Positions 1-11,531 of a stretch of DNA of 64,000 nucleotides are shown here, one piece after another; the stretch's first letter is position 1, and the number at the start of each line of letters is the position of its first letter. Source of the DNA: Geopsychrobacter electrodiphilus DSM 16401 (GTDB taxonomy: Bacteria; Desulfobacterota; Desulfuromonadia; Desulfuromonadales; Geopsychrobacteraceae). The translations under genes were made by a program, and so were the position numbers. The DNA is taken from the NCBI RefSeq assembly GCF_000384395.1, contig NZ_ARWE01000001.1, positions 2,258,894 to 2,322,893 on the forward strand. The letters are read 5' to 3'. Under the pieces are notes generated by a model. The model did no database searches. It was given only the letters and a program-made list of their open reading frames with translations, and was not told the origin of the DNA.

Positions 1-2
1 TC

Positions 3-740
3 CTGATCAATGAGGTTCTGGCGCCAATCAGTACCCGTCAACTCACCCGCCTGCTCGACTATCAATTACAGGGAAAACCCGAACCCTCTCTCAACAGTGA
101 TCATATCTGGTACCGCGATGGCAACCGCATCATCAAGGTTGCCTTGGCTCTTCCGGAAAAAAAACGTCTACAGGGAATTTCAATCTTCGAAATGAGTAAT
201 GATTTCCGCCTTCAATCCCGTACCCAGATCCCGGAGGTTTATTTTCGCGAAGGTCATTGGTGGGCACCAAAAGCTCAAAAACGCACCTTTGATCTCAATT
301 CCGGAGACCTGGTAAGTTCAACGGCATTAACAAAAAAAGTTATCGATTTTGATCGAAAACCCGCTGACTTCGTCCGTGCAGCCGAGCAGAGCCGATTTAA
401 AAGCGCTCTGGATCTCTGGCAGAGTCGCCGCAAACTTTCTGCGGAAGGTTTTGATGTTACGCGATTATCGGTTGACCTGCATACCCGCCTGGCCGCGCCC
501 TTTGCCTGCTTGATCATGGCCTTTCTCGGAGTCCCTTTCTCTTTGGGCCGTGGTCGTGGCAGCAGCATCGCCTTAGGTGTCGGTTTAAGCCTGGCGGTCG
601 GCGTCGGATACTTCCTCCTGCAGTCTCTCGCACTCGCTTTCGGCTATTCGGGTGCCCTCCCGCCGGTTGCGGCAGGTTGGGCGGCAAATTTGATATTCCT
701 GTTACTGGGGACTTATCTCATTCTGAGGACTCAGGATTAA
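3..740 (+). CDS. lptG: LPS export permease LptG/YjgQ family, C-terminal part (5' end outside window)
   Basis: The reading frame is open from base 3 with no start, so the gene begins before the window. LptG is one of the two inner-membrane permeases of the LptB2FG exporter that pulls lipopolysaccharide out of the membrane. Visible are the end of the periplasmic beta-jellyroll domain (the IWYRDGNRIIKVA stretch followed by alternating strands) and the closing membrane helices around bases 490-735, including a Gly-rich loop (SLGRGRGSS) and a final LIFLLLGTYLIL helix. LptF and LptG are hard to tell apart from a C-terminal half; LptG is favoured by the IWYRDG-type motif and by being last before a terminator. 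Confidence 0.8.
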   Translation: MINEVLAPISTRQLTRLLDYQLQGKPEPSLNSDHIWYRDGNRIIKVALALPEKKRLQGISIFEMSNDFRLQSRTQIPEVYFREGHWWAPKAQKRTFDLNSGDLVSSTALTKKVIDFDRKPADFVRAAEQSRFKSALDLWQSRRKLSAEGFDVTRLSVDLHTRLAAPFACLIMAFLGVPFSLGRGRGSSIALGVGLSLAVGVGYFLLQSLALAFGYSGALPPVAAGWAANLIFLLLGTYLILRTQD

Positions 741-840
741 ACCGAATTTGTGAACAAATCGAGAAAAAGTCTATTCTGCAGAGAAGAACTGGCGGGATTC
801 CTGGTATTAAACTCTTTTTGTGTCCAAGATTTTTTTGAAA

Positions 841-876
841 CAGCCCCGACCTATGGGTCGGGGCTGTTTATTTTTC
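841..876 (+). terminator. Rho-independent terminator after lptG, probably shared with ahcY
   Basis: An 11-bp perfect stem (CAGCCCCGACC at 841-851, loop TATG, mirror arm at 856-866) is followed on the plus strand by TTTATTTTT. It lies between the converging lptG and ahcY genes and can serve both, although the U-rich tail favours the plus strand. Confidence 0.8.
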
Positions 877-2305
877 AGTACCGATAGTGATCCGGCTTAT
901 AAGGTCCCTCAATCGGGATATCAATATACGCCGACTGTTCGGGGGTCAATGTTGTGAGTTTTGCACCCAATTTATCCAGATGCAGGCGCGCAACCTTCTC
1001 ATCGAGTGTCTTCGGCAAGACGAAGACACCTTTTGCATAGTTTTCGTTATTGCAGTAAAGCTCGATCTGCGCCATGACCTGATTAGTGAAAGAGTTTGAC
1101 ATGACAAAACTGGGATGCCCCGTAGCGCACCCCAGATTGAGTAAACGACCTTCAGCCAACACGATCACCGCGTGCCCATCCGCAAAGACCCACTGATCGA
1201 CCTGATTGCCGTGTTCAACGGGATTCTTGATATTGATCTTCTTGATTCCCGGCGTTTTCGCCAAACCTGCCATGTCAATCTCGTTGTCAAAGTGACCGAT
1301 ATTCCCAACAATAGCGTTATGTTTCATCTGCGCCATGTGACTCGCAGTGATAATATGGAAGTTACCGGTGGTGGTGACAAAGATATCGGCGCTGGCAACA
1401 ACGTCCTCAAGAGTCTTGACCTCGTAGCCTTCCATCAGTGCCTGCAGGGCGCAGATCGGATCGATTTCGGTAACAATCACTCGTGCACCCTGGCCACGCA
1501 ACGACTGGCAACAGCCCTTACCGACGTCCCCATAACCGCAAACCACTGCGACCTTACCCGAGATCATTACATCGGTCGCACGCATGATACCGTCAACCAG
1601 CGAGTGGCGACAGCCGTAGACGTTGTCGAACTTGCTCTTGGTTACCGCGTCGTTGACGTTCATCGCCGGGAAGGGCAGAAGGCCATCGCGTTGAAGCTGG
1701 TACAGGCGGTGGACGCCGGTCGTGGTCTCTTCGGTCACCCCCTTGATTGACGCCTGGATAGCCGTCCAGTTGTTGCGCTTTTCGGCGATCGAAGCCTTCA
1801 TGCCGGTCACCAGTTCAACCCAGTCTTCAGGGTCATCGGCTTTTAATTGTGGCACCCCGTCAAGCTCCCATTTAGCACCATTTAAAACCATCATGGTTGC
1901 GTCACCGCCATCATCCAGAATCATGTTGGGGAGTTGACCACCAGGCCAGGAGAGAGCCTGCTCGGTGCACCACCAGTATTCTGCGAGGGTCTCCCCTTTC
2001 CATGCGTAAACTGGAATCCCCGTCGCCGCAATGGCGGCGGCGGCGTGATCCTGAGTTGAAAAAATATTACATGAGGCCCAACGAACTTCGGCTCCCAGCA
2101 CAATCAAGGTTTCAATCAGGACCGCCGTTTGAATGGTCATATGCAACGAGCCGGTGATCCGCGCGCCTGCAAGCGGCCGGGCAGCACCAAACTCCTCACG
2201 CAGCGCCATCAAACCCGGCATTTCGACCTCAGCCATGCCTATCTCACGCCGCCCGAAAGCAGCCAGTTTCAAATCCTTAACCTTGTAGTCGGTAAATACA
2301 CTCAT
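875..2305 (-). CDS. ahcY: Adenosylhomocysteinase (S-adenosylhomocysteine hydrolase)
   Basis: This cytosolic NAD-dependent enzyme splits S-adenosylhomocysteine into adenosine and homocysteine and so removes the product inhibitor of SAM-dependent methyltransferases. The protein (476 residues) has the family landmarks: an N-terminal YKVKDLKLA segment, [13 protein letters not shown], the NAD-binding GYGDVGKG loop followed by the acidic [13 protein letters not shown], and the C-terminal KPDHYRY ending. An upstream TTG-initiated extension is open, but the ATG at 2305 is preceded by AGGAG at suitable spacing and matches the usual family N terminus. It lies directly downstream of an ArsR-methyltransferase regulator, which suggests one transcript and control by the SAH level. 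Confidence 0.95.
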   Translation of the reverse strand: MSVFTDYKVKDLKLAAFGRREIGMAEVEMPGLMALREEFGAARPLAGARITGSLHMTIQTAVLIETLIVLGAEVRWASCNIFSTQDHAAAAIAATGIPVYAWKGETLAEYWWCTEQALSWPGGQLPNMILDDGGDATMMVLNGAKWELDGVPQLKADDPEDWVELVTGMKASIAEKRNNWTAIQASIKGVTEETTTGVHRLYQLQRDGLLPFPAMNVNDAVTKSKFDNVYGCRHSLVDGIMRATDVMISGKVAVVCGYGDVGKGCCQSLRGQGARVIVTEIDPICALQALMEGYEVKTLEDVVASADIFVTTTGNFHIITASHMAQMKHNAIVGNIGHFDNEIDMAGLAKTPGIKKINIKNPVEHGNQVDQWVFADGHAVIVLAEGRLLNLGCATGHPSFVMSNSFTNQVMAQIELYCNNENYAKGVFVLPKTLDEKVARLHLDKLGAKLTTLTPEQSAYIDIPIEGPYKPDHYRY

Positions 2306-2355
2306 TTTCAAAAAACTCCTGTCATCGTTTGTTCCGCCAACCACAGGCGGGAAGA

Positions 2356-3273
2356 TTATGGTTTTTTCAGTTCTGTCAATATGACAGTGTAATCCAATTT
2401 TGCACCAACCAGAGGCTCACTCATCACAGAGTTAAAACCAGCCTTCCTCCCCCAGCCAAACAATTCTTCAGGGGTAAATCCAAGCCACTGATCTGCCAAC
2501 TTTTCACGCATCCACTCCTCCTGATGCCGTAGTAAATCAGCAATGAACAATACCCCCCCGGGTCGCAGTACGCGGAAGATTTCGCGTAACACCGTCGATG
2601 GGTCGGAGGCATGATGCAGGACCATATTGAGAACAGCGGTATCGACAGACGATGATTCAAGGGGCAAATGTTCCATCTCCCCGAGGCGCAAATCAATACC
2701 GTCGGGATCAAACCCCTTAAGCCGCTGTCGAGCAGCTGCCAGCATTGCTGGAGCATGATCAACCCCGATGACCCGGTCACTCTTGCGACGCAACGCCTCC
2801 AGCAATCCACCTGTACCGACGCCGACCTCAAGCAAACAGCTGGAAAGCGGCAAGCTCGTCAGCAACCGATCAACATAATGCGGAGTCGGCAACAGCCGCC
2901 GCGCCAGATGATCCCAATCGCGGGCATGACGATCAAAGAAGAGTTGGCTGCGTTCTCGACGTGCCGCGAGTACCGAAAGGACCGCTGCTCGATCTGTCAC
3001 CGCCTCAGCCAGTTGTTCGAACTCAGGTTTAAGAAAAGGGAGCAGGAGCCCGCAAAGAGAATCGGTCGGCTGCAGCCGATAATAGGCCCAAGTCCCCTCG
3101 CGCTTCACCGACAACACCCCAGCCTCAAGCAGAATCTTCAAATGCCGCGAAATGCGCGACTGCCCCATCTTCAGGATCTTTAACAGCTCCTGCACCGTAA
3201 ATTCACCCTGCTGCAAAATGTTCAACAGGCGCAAACGGGTCGGGTCAGCCAACGCTTTAAAAAGTTCGAGCAT
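2356..3273 (-). CDS. ArsR-type HTH regulator fused to a SAM/SAH-binding methyltransferase domain (SahR-like)
   Basis: Residues 1 to about 85 form an ArsR winged helix ([17 protein letters not shown], then a recognition helix with [17 protein letters not shown]). After a linker, a Rossmann methyltransferase fold begins with [14 protein letters not shown] (motif I, about residue 145), [11 protein letters not shown] and [11 protein letters not shown]. Regulators with this architecture, next to ahcY, are known in Proteobacteria as SahR, where the methyltransferase-like domain senses S-adenosylhomocysteine. ahcY starts only about 50 bases downstream, so both are probably one operon. The ATG at 3273 is preferred over a TTG at 3285. 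A catalytic methyltransferase role cannot be excluded from sequence. Confidence 0.85.
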   Translation of the reverse strand: MLELFKALADPTRLRLLNILQQGEFTVQELLKILKMGQSRISRHLKILLEAGVLSVKREGTWAYYRLQPTDSLCGLLLPFLKPEFEQLAEAVTDRAAVLSVLAARRERSQLFFDRHARDWDHLARRLLPTPHYVDRLLTSLPLSSCLLEVGVGTGGLLEALRRKSDRVIGVDHAPAMLAAARQRLKGFDPDGIDLRLGEMEHLPLESSSVDTAVLNMVLHHASDPSTVLREIFRVLRPGGVLFIADLLRHQEEWMREKLADQWLGFTPEELFGWGRKAGFNSVMSEPLVGAKLDYTVILTELKKP

Positions 3274-3301
3274 TCCTATATCCAAATTTGTTTAATTAAT
3301 A

Positions 3302-3326
3302 ATATCGAGTTTTCTTGATATATCAA
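3302..3326 (-). promoter_or_regulatory. Palindromic operator upstream of the SahR-like gene
   Basis: ATATCGAG-TTTT-CTTGATAT (3302-3321) is an 8-bp inverted repeat with one mismatch. It overlaps a second perfect palindrome, TTGATATATCAA (3315-3326). It sits about 30-55 bases upstream of the start codon, where an autoregulating ArsR-type repressor would bind. That this is the actual SahR site is inference from position and symmetry. Confidence 0.6.
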
Positions 3327-3382
3327 AAACCAGAAAACCGGGTCAAGTCTTTTCCCAAACAAAACCCGGCGGATCTAACCTG

Positions 3383-4471
3383 TCAGACTGAAGTTATTTT
3401 GTTTATCCGAATCCTCCGTTCGACAAAAAGCAACCAGAACCAGGTTGAATAAAACCAGATCCAGAGCAGAACAGTTGCAGCCAAACGTCCTGGTGGGTGG
3501 TTGGTCAACAGGTTGTAAATCGGTTCGAAAATTTTGACCCAGGTCATCTTCCCCTGTCCGGGTGGAACGCCTTTTTTGAATTCTCGCTTCGCATCCAGAG
3601 CAAAGGCCAATTGCCATGCGTGCCCCTGGACATAACTGCCACTCCGATACCAGACTTTCATTCGTTGACCGAAGGGAAGCCCGAGCATACTACGCCTCAC
3701 CTGACGAAAAAAGGGACGCATGCGTAAAGTACCACTCACCCCCTGCTGACGATAAACCGAAATTGCTTGGGCAAAGAATTCTTCCCAACCGATACTGCGA
3801 AAGCACATGATCAAAGCGTTAAGGAGTTGGCGTTGCCAGAGTCCTTCGGTTTCAAACCGCCGGGCAGAGGTTGAAATCTCGGATGTCAGGAGCTCCCAGC
3901 GTCCGATCCGGCGTAAGCGCTCGGCAAAATCCGTATCTTCCATGACTGGCAGATTCTCACGAAAATGACCAACGCGCTGAAAGGTTTCGCGAGACAGCAT
4001 AAAACCCTGATCACCGTGGATGCATTCCCGACGGGGTAAACGCGCCTTCCATTCATAATAGTAGAAACCAGGAGTTGCCGCATGATGCGAACGGTAACGA
4101 AAACGCAATGGAAACCGTCCCGCAACAAGATTACGCTTATGATCTTTCATTTGATCGAGCGCATTCCGCAGCGCACGATCGTCATAAAAACGGCTGTCAA
4201 CATGCAGCAAGAGAAGCCAACCGGCGTTAGCCTTTAAAATCCCTGCGTTCAACTGCCGCCCTCTCCCCTTGGCACCAACCAGCAAGGAGACGCGAAATCC
4301 ACAAAATCGCGCATATTCAGAAACCACCGCCGCAGGATCATCAGACGATCCGCCATCACTCAGGATGACTTCAAAATCGACATCTCGCTGGCGCACAAGA
4401 TCTGTAAGCAGGCAGCGCAACTGTTCATTTTCATTTAAGATGGGGACGATAATAGAAAGTTCGGGGGTCAT
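3383..4471 (-). CDS. Family 2 glycosyltransferase with C-terminal membrane helix
   Basis: The N-terminal half is a GT-A fold: LSIIVPILNENEQL at the start, ILSDGGSSDDP (nucleotide-sugar pocket), GKGRGRQLNAG and the metal-binding LLHVDSRF as DXD equivalent near residue 95, with VMEDTDFAERLRRIG as the acceptor-side acidic motif. The last 50 residues include one hydrophobic helix (LAATVLLWIWFYSTWFWLLFV), so it is probably anchored to the inner membrane. The layout resembles the TIGR04283 glycosyltransferases, longer than usual because of the C-terminal extension. Sugar and acceptor are unknown. The ATG at 4471 was chosen over a GTG at 4480; neither has a strong ribosome site. Confidence 0.8.
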   Translation of the reverse strand: MTPELSIIVPILNENEQLRCLLTDLVRQRDVDFEVILSDGGSSDDPAAVVSEYARFCGFRVSLLVGAKGRGRQLNAGILKANAGWLLLLHVDSRFYDDRALRNALDQMKDHKRNLVAGRFPLRFRYRSHHAATPGFYYYEWKARLPRRECIHGDQGFMLSRETFQRVGHFRENLPVMEDTDFAERLRRIGRWELLTSEISTSARRFETEGLWQRQLLNALIMCFRSIGWEEFFAQAISVYRQQGVSGTLRMRPFFRQVRRSMLGLPFGQRMKVWYRSGSYVQGHAWQLAFALDAKREFKKGVPPGQGKMTWVKIFEPIYNLLTNHPPGRLAATVLLWIWFYSTWFWLLFVERRIRINKITSV

Positions 4472-4557
4472 CAGTATCACTTTGTCAGGAATGATCTCGG
4501 GTAAAAAACGGCAGGTCAGATAAAAAGCGCTTCACATAGGCAAATACACTGCTATAA

Positions 4558-5928
<1,371 letters not shown>

Positions 5929-5941
5929 CATCAGCTTGAAT

Positions 5942-5982
5942 AAAAAAAGGCCCGTGAGTATGAGACTCACGGGCCTTTTTTT
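5942..5982 (+). terminator. Rho-independent terminator of eno (bidirectional)
   Basis: An A7 run precedes an 11-bp perfect stem (GGCCCGTGAGT, loop ATGAG, mirror arm at 5965-5975) that is followed by T7. The flanking A and T runs let it act on both strands, serving eno and the minus-strand gene ending at 6000. Confidence 0.93.
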
Positions 5983-5999
5983 GATAATAGGATTGCCTT

Positions 6000-6386
6000 T
6001 CAGACTGGATAAAGGCGGTAACTGCTCCCCTCTTTTTCCCGCCGCACGCTCCCTGCTTGGTCAAACTTACGCAACCTCTTCTGCAGTTCACGTCGATCAC
6101 TATCAGGAAAGCGCGCATACACTTCGGCTTGAGACAGTCCTGGGTTCAGTGCGACAAACGCCAGAATCTCAACGCCCAGATCTTCTTCAGTTGTAGTTAC
6201 AATAGGGGCTTTTTCAGGTGTTGAGGCATCAAAAGGCGGCGTTTCAACAAATGAATGCTCCTCATGTTGATCCGACACTAGGTTCTGTTCCTCGCGAATT
6301 TCACGCTCAATGGTAAGAAGACGCTGGTAAACGTAATATCCACCGGCTATCAGGGTAGCCAGAAGCAGCAGCATAAACCAGTGCAT
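6000..6386 (-). CDS. Membrane-anchored protein with C-terminal winged-helix-like segment, function unknown
   Basis: This 128-residue protein starts with one transmembrane helix (HWFMLLLLATLIAGGYYVY), followed by a charged helix, an acidic low-complexity linker, and a C-terminal region (ILAFVALNPGLSQAEVYARF to GSSYRLYPV). That region has the spacing of a winged-helix DNA-binding or protein-binding fold. I do not recognise a named family. It starts 4 bases after the end of the zinc-ribbon gene at 6390 and is probably co-transcribed with it. Confidence 0.6.
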   Translation of the reverse strand: MHWFMLLLLATLIAGGYYVYQRLLTIEREIREEQNLVSDQHEEHSFVETPPFDASTPEKAPIVTTTEEDLGVEILAFVALNPGLSQAEVYARFPDSDRRELQKRLRKFDQAGSVRREKEGSSYRLYPV

Positions 6387-6389
6387 AAT

Positions 6390-6710
6390 TCAGCTATCCT
6401 CCTCCGAAAAATGATTCTCTTCCTGACCAAACCAATGATCAAACCAGGTCCGGTGATCTTTTTGTGCGAGAATCTTCAAATCATTCGGACCGAGCCAAAC
6501 GCCCCCACAATTGACACAACGATCGAGCGGCACGCCTCTAAAACTTACGGGTTTCAGTTGCTCACCACACTTTGGACAACAATTGTGACAGTGTGACTTG
6601 ATAAGGGTCGATTCTGCTTCCTTTTTCATCTGCTCAATCAGTTGCTGTTCCTGGCGATGAAAATATCCATTTTCGAGGGCTTTTTCCCGATCTTCCCAAG
6701 CGTCTTTCAT
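6390..6710 (-). CDS. Small zinc-ribbon (zf-TFIIB-like) protein
   Basis: This is a 106-residue soluble protein. The N-terminal 40 residues are a charged helix. The centre carries a four-cysteine ribbon, CPKCG with CVNCGGVWLG, which matches the zf-TFIIB family, and the C terminus is acidic (EENHFSEEDS). HCHNCCP just before it adds further potential metal ligands. The ATG at 6710 follows GGAGGT; the GTG two codons upstream would overlap that ribosome site. Function unknown. Confidence 0.65.
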   Translation of the reverse strand: MKDAWEDREKALENGYFHRQEQQLIEQMKKEAESTLIKSHCHNCCPKCGEQLKPVSFRGVPLDRCVNCGGVWLGPNDLKILAQKDHRTWFDHWFGQEENHFSEEDS

Positions 6711-6786
6711 AGGCACCTCCGTGGCTTAAAAGTAAATAGGATCGATACCATTATACCCGAAGGGGAGGTAAGAACAACTGATCCGG

Positions 6787-8935
<2,149 letters not shown>

Positions 8936-8981
8936 AAACAATCGCCTGGTCGATTTAGACCCTCGCCAGCCCGTCCGCCTG

Positions 8982-9218
8982 TTAGCCCTGGTCTCCGACG
9001 CGCAATTCAAGCAGAGAACTTTGCTCGGTCATACAATCCGGGCATTCAAAAATCCGTGTGTCATGCCACCAGGGTTCTTGCCCCCAATAGGCAGGATTGC
9101 CAATTGAATCAATATGCCGACACACCCGATTAAAATTCTTGGGCTCATCACATCTCCTGCAATATAGCCAGACCCTCCCCTCAACACAGGCCTGTAAAAA
9201 TTCACCTGGATTAGACAT
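8982..9218 (-). CDS. Small cysteine-rich zinc-ribbon-like protein, function unknown
   Basis: This 78-residue protein has two separated cysteine pairs, YCRRC and CPDC, plus an intervening Cys-His. It probably binds zinc or a metal cluster. The ribosome site AAGGGAAG directly upstream of the ATG supports it as a real gene. It is convergent with tgt and has no evident partners. Confidence 0.6.
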   Translation of the reverse strand: MSNPGEFLQACVEGRVWLYCRRCDEPKNFNRVCRHIDSIGNPAYWGQEPWWHDTRIFECPDCMTEQSSLLELRVGDQG

Positions 9219-9287
9219 AGCTTCCCTTTCAAAAGCAACCTCATCAGTGACATTTTAATGAAACTTGAAGAGATCGGCAATGTGCAT

Positions 9288-9320
9288 AAATAAAAAAAGG
9301 GTCGACGCGAGTCGACCCTT
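9288..9320 (-). terminator. Rho-independent terminator of the cold-shock gene
   Basis: AAGGGTCGAC (9297-9306), loop GCGA, then the mirror arm GTCGACCCTT. On the minus strand the stem is followed by T7 and further T-rich bases, so it terminates the gene at 9347. Confidence 0.9.
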
Positions 9321-9346
9321 CAAGATATTACAACTGAGTTTTAGCC

Positions 9347-9547
9347 TCAGATTTTGGTGATATTGCTTGCTTGAGGACCTTTTTGGCCTTCAGACACGTC
9401 AAAACGTACGCGCTCACCTTCGTTGAGGGATTTGAAGCCCTCACCAGAAATAGCCGAGAAGTGTGCGAACACATCAGGCCCATTGTCTTGCTCGATAAAA
9501 CCAAACCCTTTAGCATCATTGAACCACTTAACAGTACCTTCAGCCAT
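9347..9547 (-). CDS. CspA-family cold-shock / nucleic-acid chaperone protein
   Basis: This single OB-fold domain of 66 residues carries both RNA-binding motifs (KGFGFI for RNP1 and DVFAHFSAI for RNP2). Such proteins melt secondary structure in mRNA. It stands alone with its own terminator. About 200 bases of non-coding sequence lie upstream, which would allow the long leader typical of temperature-controlled csp genes, but no specific structure was confirmed. Confidence 0.95.
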   Translation of the reverse strand: MAEGTVKWFNDAKGFGFIEQDNGPDVFAHFSAISGEGFKSLNEGERVRFDVSEGQKGPQASNITKI

Positions 9548-9751
9548 CTTTTCTACTCCTCATTGTTCTTTGTGAAATAAACTGCCTCAAAGTTAAGACA
9601 GACAAGCAGGTCATCCCCCCTGATGGGCCGACCCACGTCCTACTCTCAATAAACTCAAGTAATTAAACGTGGAGAAGGCCTCGATGTCAAGAGACATACT
9701 CATTTTTTTTTACGAAATAATGAGTACATATGGATTGGGCAGTTGCGGCCG

Positions 9752-10492
9752 TCAGTCAAATGCAACGACAAATACACCGGGGAAACCACTGTGCGCTAAC
9801 TTTTCTTTTACAGACTCAGCCATCTGGAGTGAATGGAAATCACCAACACGGACACGATAAAGGGCTCGCCCATCGGTGTCGCTAAAATTAACATCAGTCC
9901 GCGTAAAACTTGGCTTTAATTTTTGGGCAAGTCGTTTGGCGTTGCCTTCCTGAGCGAAAGCTCCAACCTGAACGGCAAAGCTGCCGGTATCATAATCGAC
10001 CGGCGCTGAGTAGATTTTTTTTGCCCCCTGCTGATGAGGATAACCGAGAGCAACAATGTCGACAGGGGCCGTCCCCTGCTCAACAACATCCAGCTCTTTC
10101 GCCGCTGAAAAAGAGAGGTCGATAACCCGCCCGGCAACAAAAGGACCCCTGTCGTTGATGCGCACCACGGCCGATTTGCCGTTGCGACGATTCGTCACCC
10201 GCACCTCAACCCCGAGAGGCAAAGTCTTGTGTGCGGCCGTCATCGCATACATATCGTAAATTTCGCCGTTACTGGTCAAGTGACCGTTAAACTTCTTACC
10301 GTACCAACTGGCTATCCCACGCTGAGTAAAACCCTGATGGTCACGCAGAGGTTGATATCTCTGGCCGTCAACTTCATATGGTTTTTGCCAGCCTTTCAGT
10401 TGGCGAGTCTCTGGAGTTTCAATGACTCTTGTCGTATGTGCACTACAAGCGGCCAGGACCAAGGTCAAAAGAACCCATCCAAAAAGACGCAT
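9752..10492 (-). CDS. rlpA: RlpA-family septal lytic transglycosylase lipoprotein with SPOR domain
   Basis: A lipoprotein signal (lipobox LAAC, about residue 16) is followed by the double-psi beta-barrel domain (GIASWYGKKFNGHLTSNGE, INDRGPFVAGRVIDLSFSAA) and a C-terminal SPOR domain (residues about 170-246, SFAVQVGAFAQEGNA). RlpA proteins cleave or bind denuded glycan at the septum, where the SPOR domain takes them. The gene starts 5 bases after accA and is probably co-transcribed with it. Whether this one is catalytically active cannot be told from sequence. Confidence 0.9.
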   Translation of the reverse strand: MRLFGWVLLTLVLAACSAHTTRVIETPETRQLKGWQKPYEVDGQRYQPLRDHQGFTQRGIASWYGKKFNGHLTSNGEIYDMYAMTAAHKTLPLGVEVRVTNRRNGKSAVVRINDRGPFVAGRVIDLSFSAAKELDVVEQGTAPVDIVALGYPHQQGAKKIYSAPVDYDTGSFAVQVGAFAQEGNAKRLAQKLKPSFTRTDVNFSDTDGRALYRVRVGDFHSLQMAESVKEKLAHSGFPGVFVVAFD

Positions 10493-10496
10493 CTGA

Positions 10497-11450
10497 CTAC
10501 TCTTCGATCTGGGTCATACCCCGAAAACGCTGATAACGTTGTTCGATCAGTTCATCGGGAGAGAGTTTCGACAGCTCTTCCAAATGACGTTTCAGATAAT
10601 CTTTAAGGGTATTGGCCGCTGTTTTATGGTCACTGTGCGCACCACCAAGTGGTTCGGGGACCACATCATCAATCACGCAGCCCAACTCTTCAACATCTCG
10701 CGAAGTCAGCTTCAGTGCTTCGGCCGCCTGCGGCCCCTTGGTGCCGTCGCTCCATAAAATAGCGGCGCAGCCTTCTGGTGAAATAACGGCATAAACCGAG
10801 TATTCCATCATCAATACCCGGTTGCCGACCGCAATCGCCAATGCGCCGCCCGAACCACCCTCCCCGGCGATCGTGACAATAACAGGGACTTTAAGCAAAG
10901 ACATCTCGCGCAAATTACGCGCAATCGCCTCGGCCTGGCCGCGTTCTTCGGCACCGATACCAGGAAAAGCACCAGGAGTGTCAACAAAAGTGAAGATCGG
11001 CAAGCCGAACTGCTCGGCCATCTGCATGACACGCAGCGCCTTGCGGTAGCCTTCAGGATTTGGCATGCCAAAGTTGCGGTAGACTTTCTCTTTGGTGTTC
11101 CGCCCTTTCTGATGCCCGATCACGCAACAGGGGCGACCTTCAAAGCGGGCGAAGCCGCAAACAAGGGCCGGGTCATCCCGAAAATTGCGGTCTCCATGGA
11201 CCTCAAACCAGTCAGTAAAGATCAGGTTGATATAATCAAGCACGTAGGGACGGTCAGCATGCCGCGCCAGTTGAGTACGCTGCCAGCGGCTGAGATTTGA
11301 GAAAATTTCCTTTTTTAATTTTTCAGATTTTTTTTCAAGCTTCTTGATATCACTGCCAAAATCAACATTATCCGTTGAGAAATCACGGAGTTCGCCTATT
11401 TTTGCCTCAAGCTCGGCCAGAGGCTTTTCAAATTCAAGGTAGTTGCTCAT
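10497..11450 (-). CDS. accA: Acetyl-CoA carboxylase carboxyltransferase subunit alpha
   Basis: AccA forms, with AccD, the carboxyltransferase that moves CO2 from biotin to acetyl-CoA in the first step of fatty-acid synthesis. The 317-residue protein has the family pattern: N-terminal [61 protein letters not shown] and [25 protein letters not shown] precedes the ATG. It follows dnaE in the same direction, an arrangement common in this group. Confidence 0.97.
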   Translation of the reverse strand: MSNYLEFEKPLAELEAKIGELRDFSTDNVDFGSDIKKLEKKSEKLKKEIFSNLSRWQRTQLARHADRPYVLDYINLIFTDWFEVHGDRNFRDDPALVCGFARFEGRPCCVIGHQKGRNTKEKVYRNFGMPNPEGYRKALRVMQMAEQFGLPIFTFVDTPGAFPGIGAEERGQAEAIARNLREMSLLKVPVIVTIAGEGGSGGALAIAVGNRVLMMEYSVYAVISPEGCAAILWSDGTKGPQAAEALKLTSRDVEELGCVIDDVVPEPLGGAHSDHKTAANTLKDYLKRHLEELSKLSPDELIEQRYQRFRGMTQIEE

Positions 11451-11531
11451 CGATCGCTCCTTTGCAAAACGAAGGGCACAGCATATAGGAGTTTGTCCCA
11501 GGGTTCAAGCAACAAGGTCATGATGGCCGGG

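Noticed and set aside
9686-9736. TACTCAT/ATGAGTA inverted repeat near the cold-shock gene
   Set aside because: Short arms with a long loop and no proper U tract after the stem; not a convincing terminator or operator.
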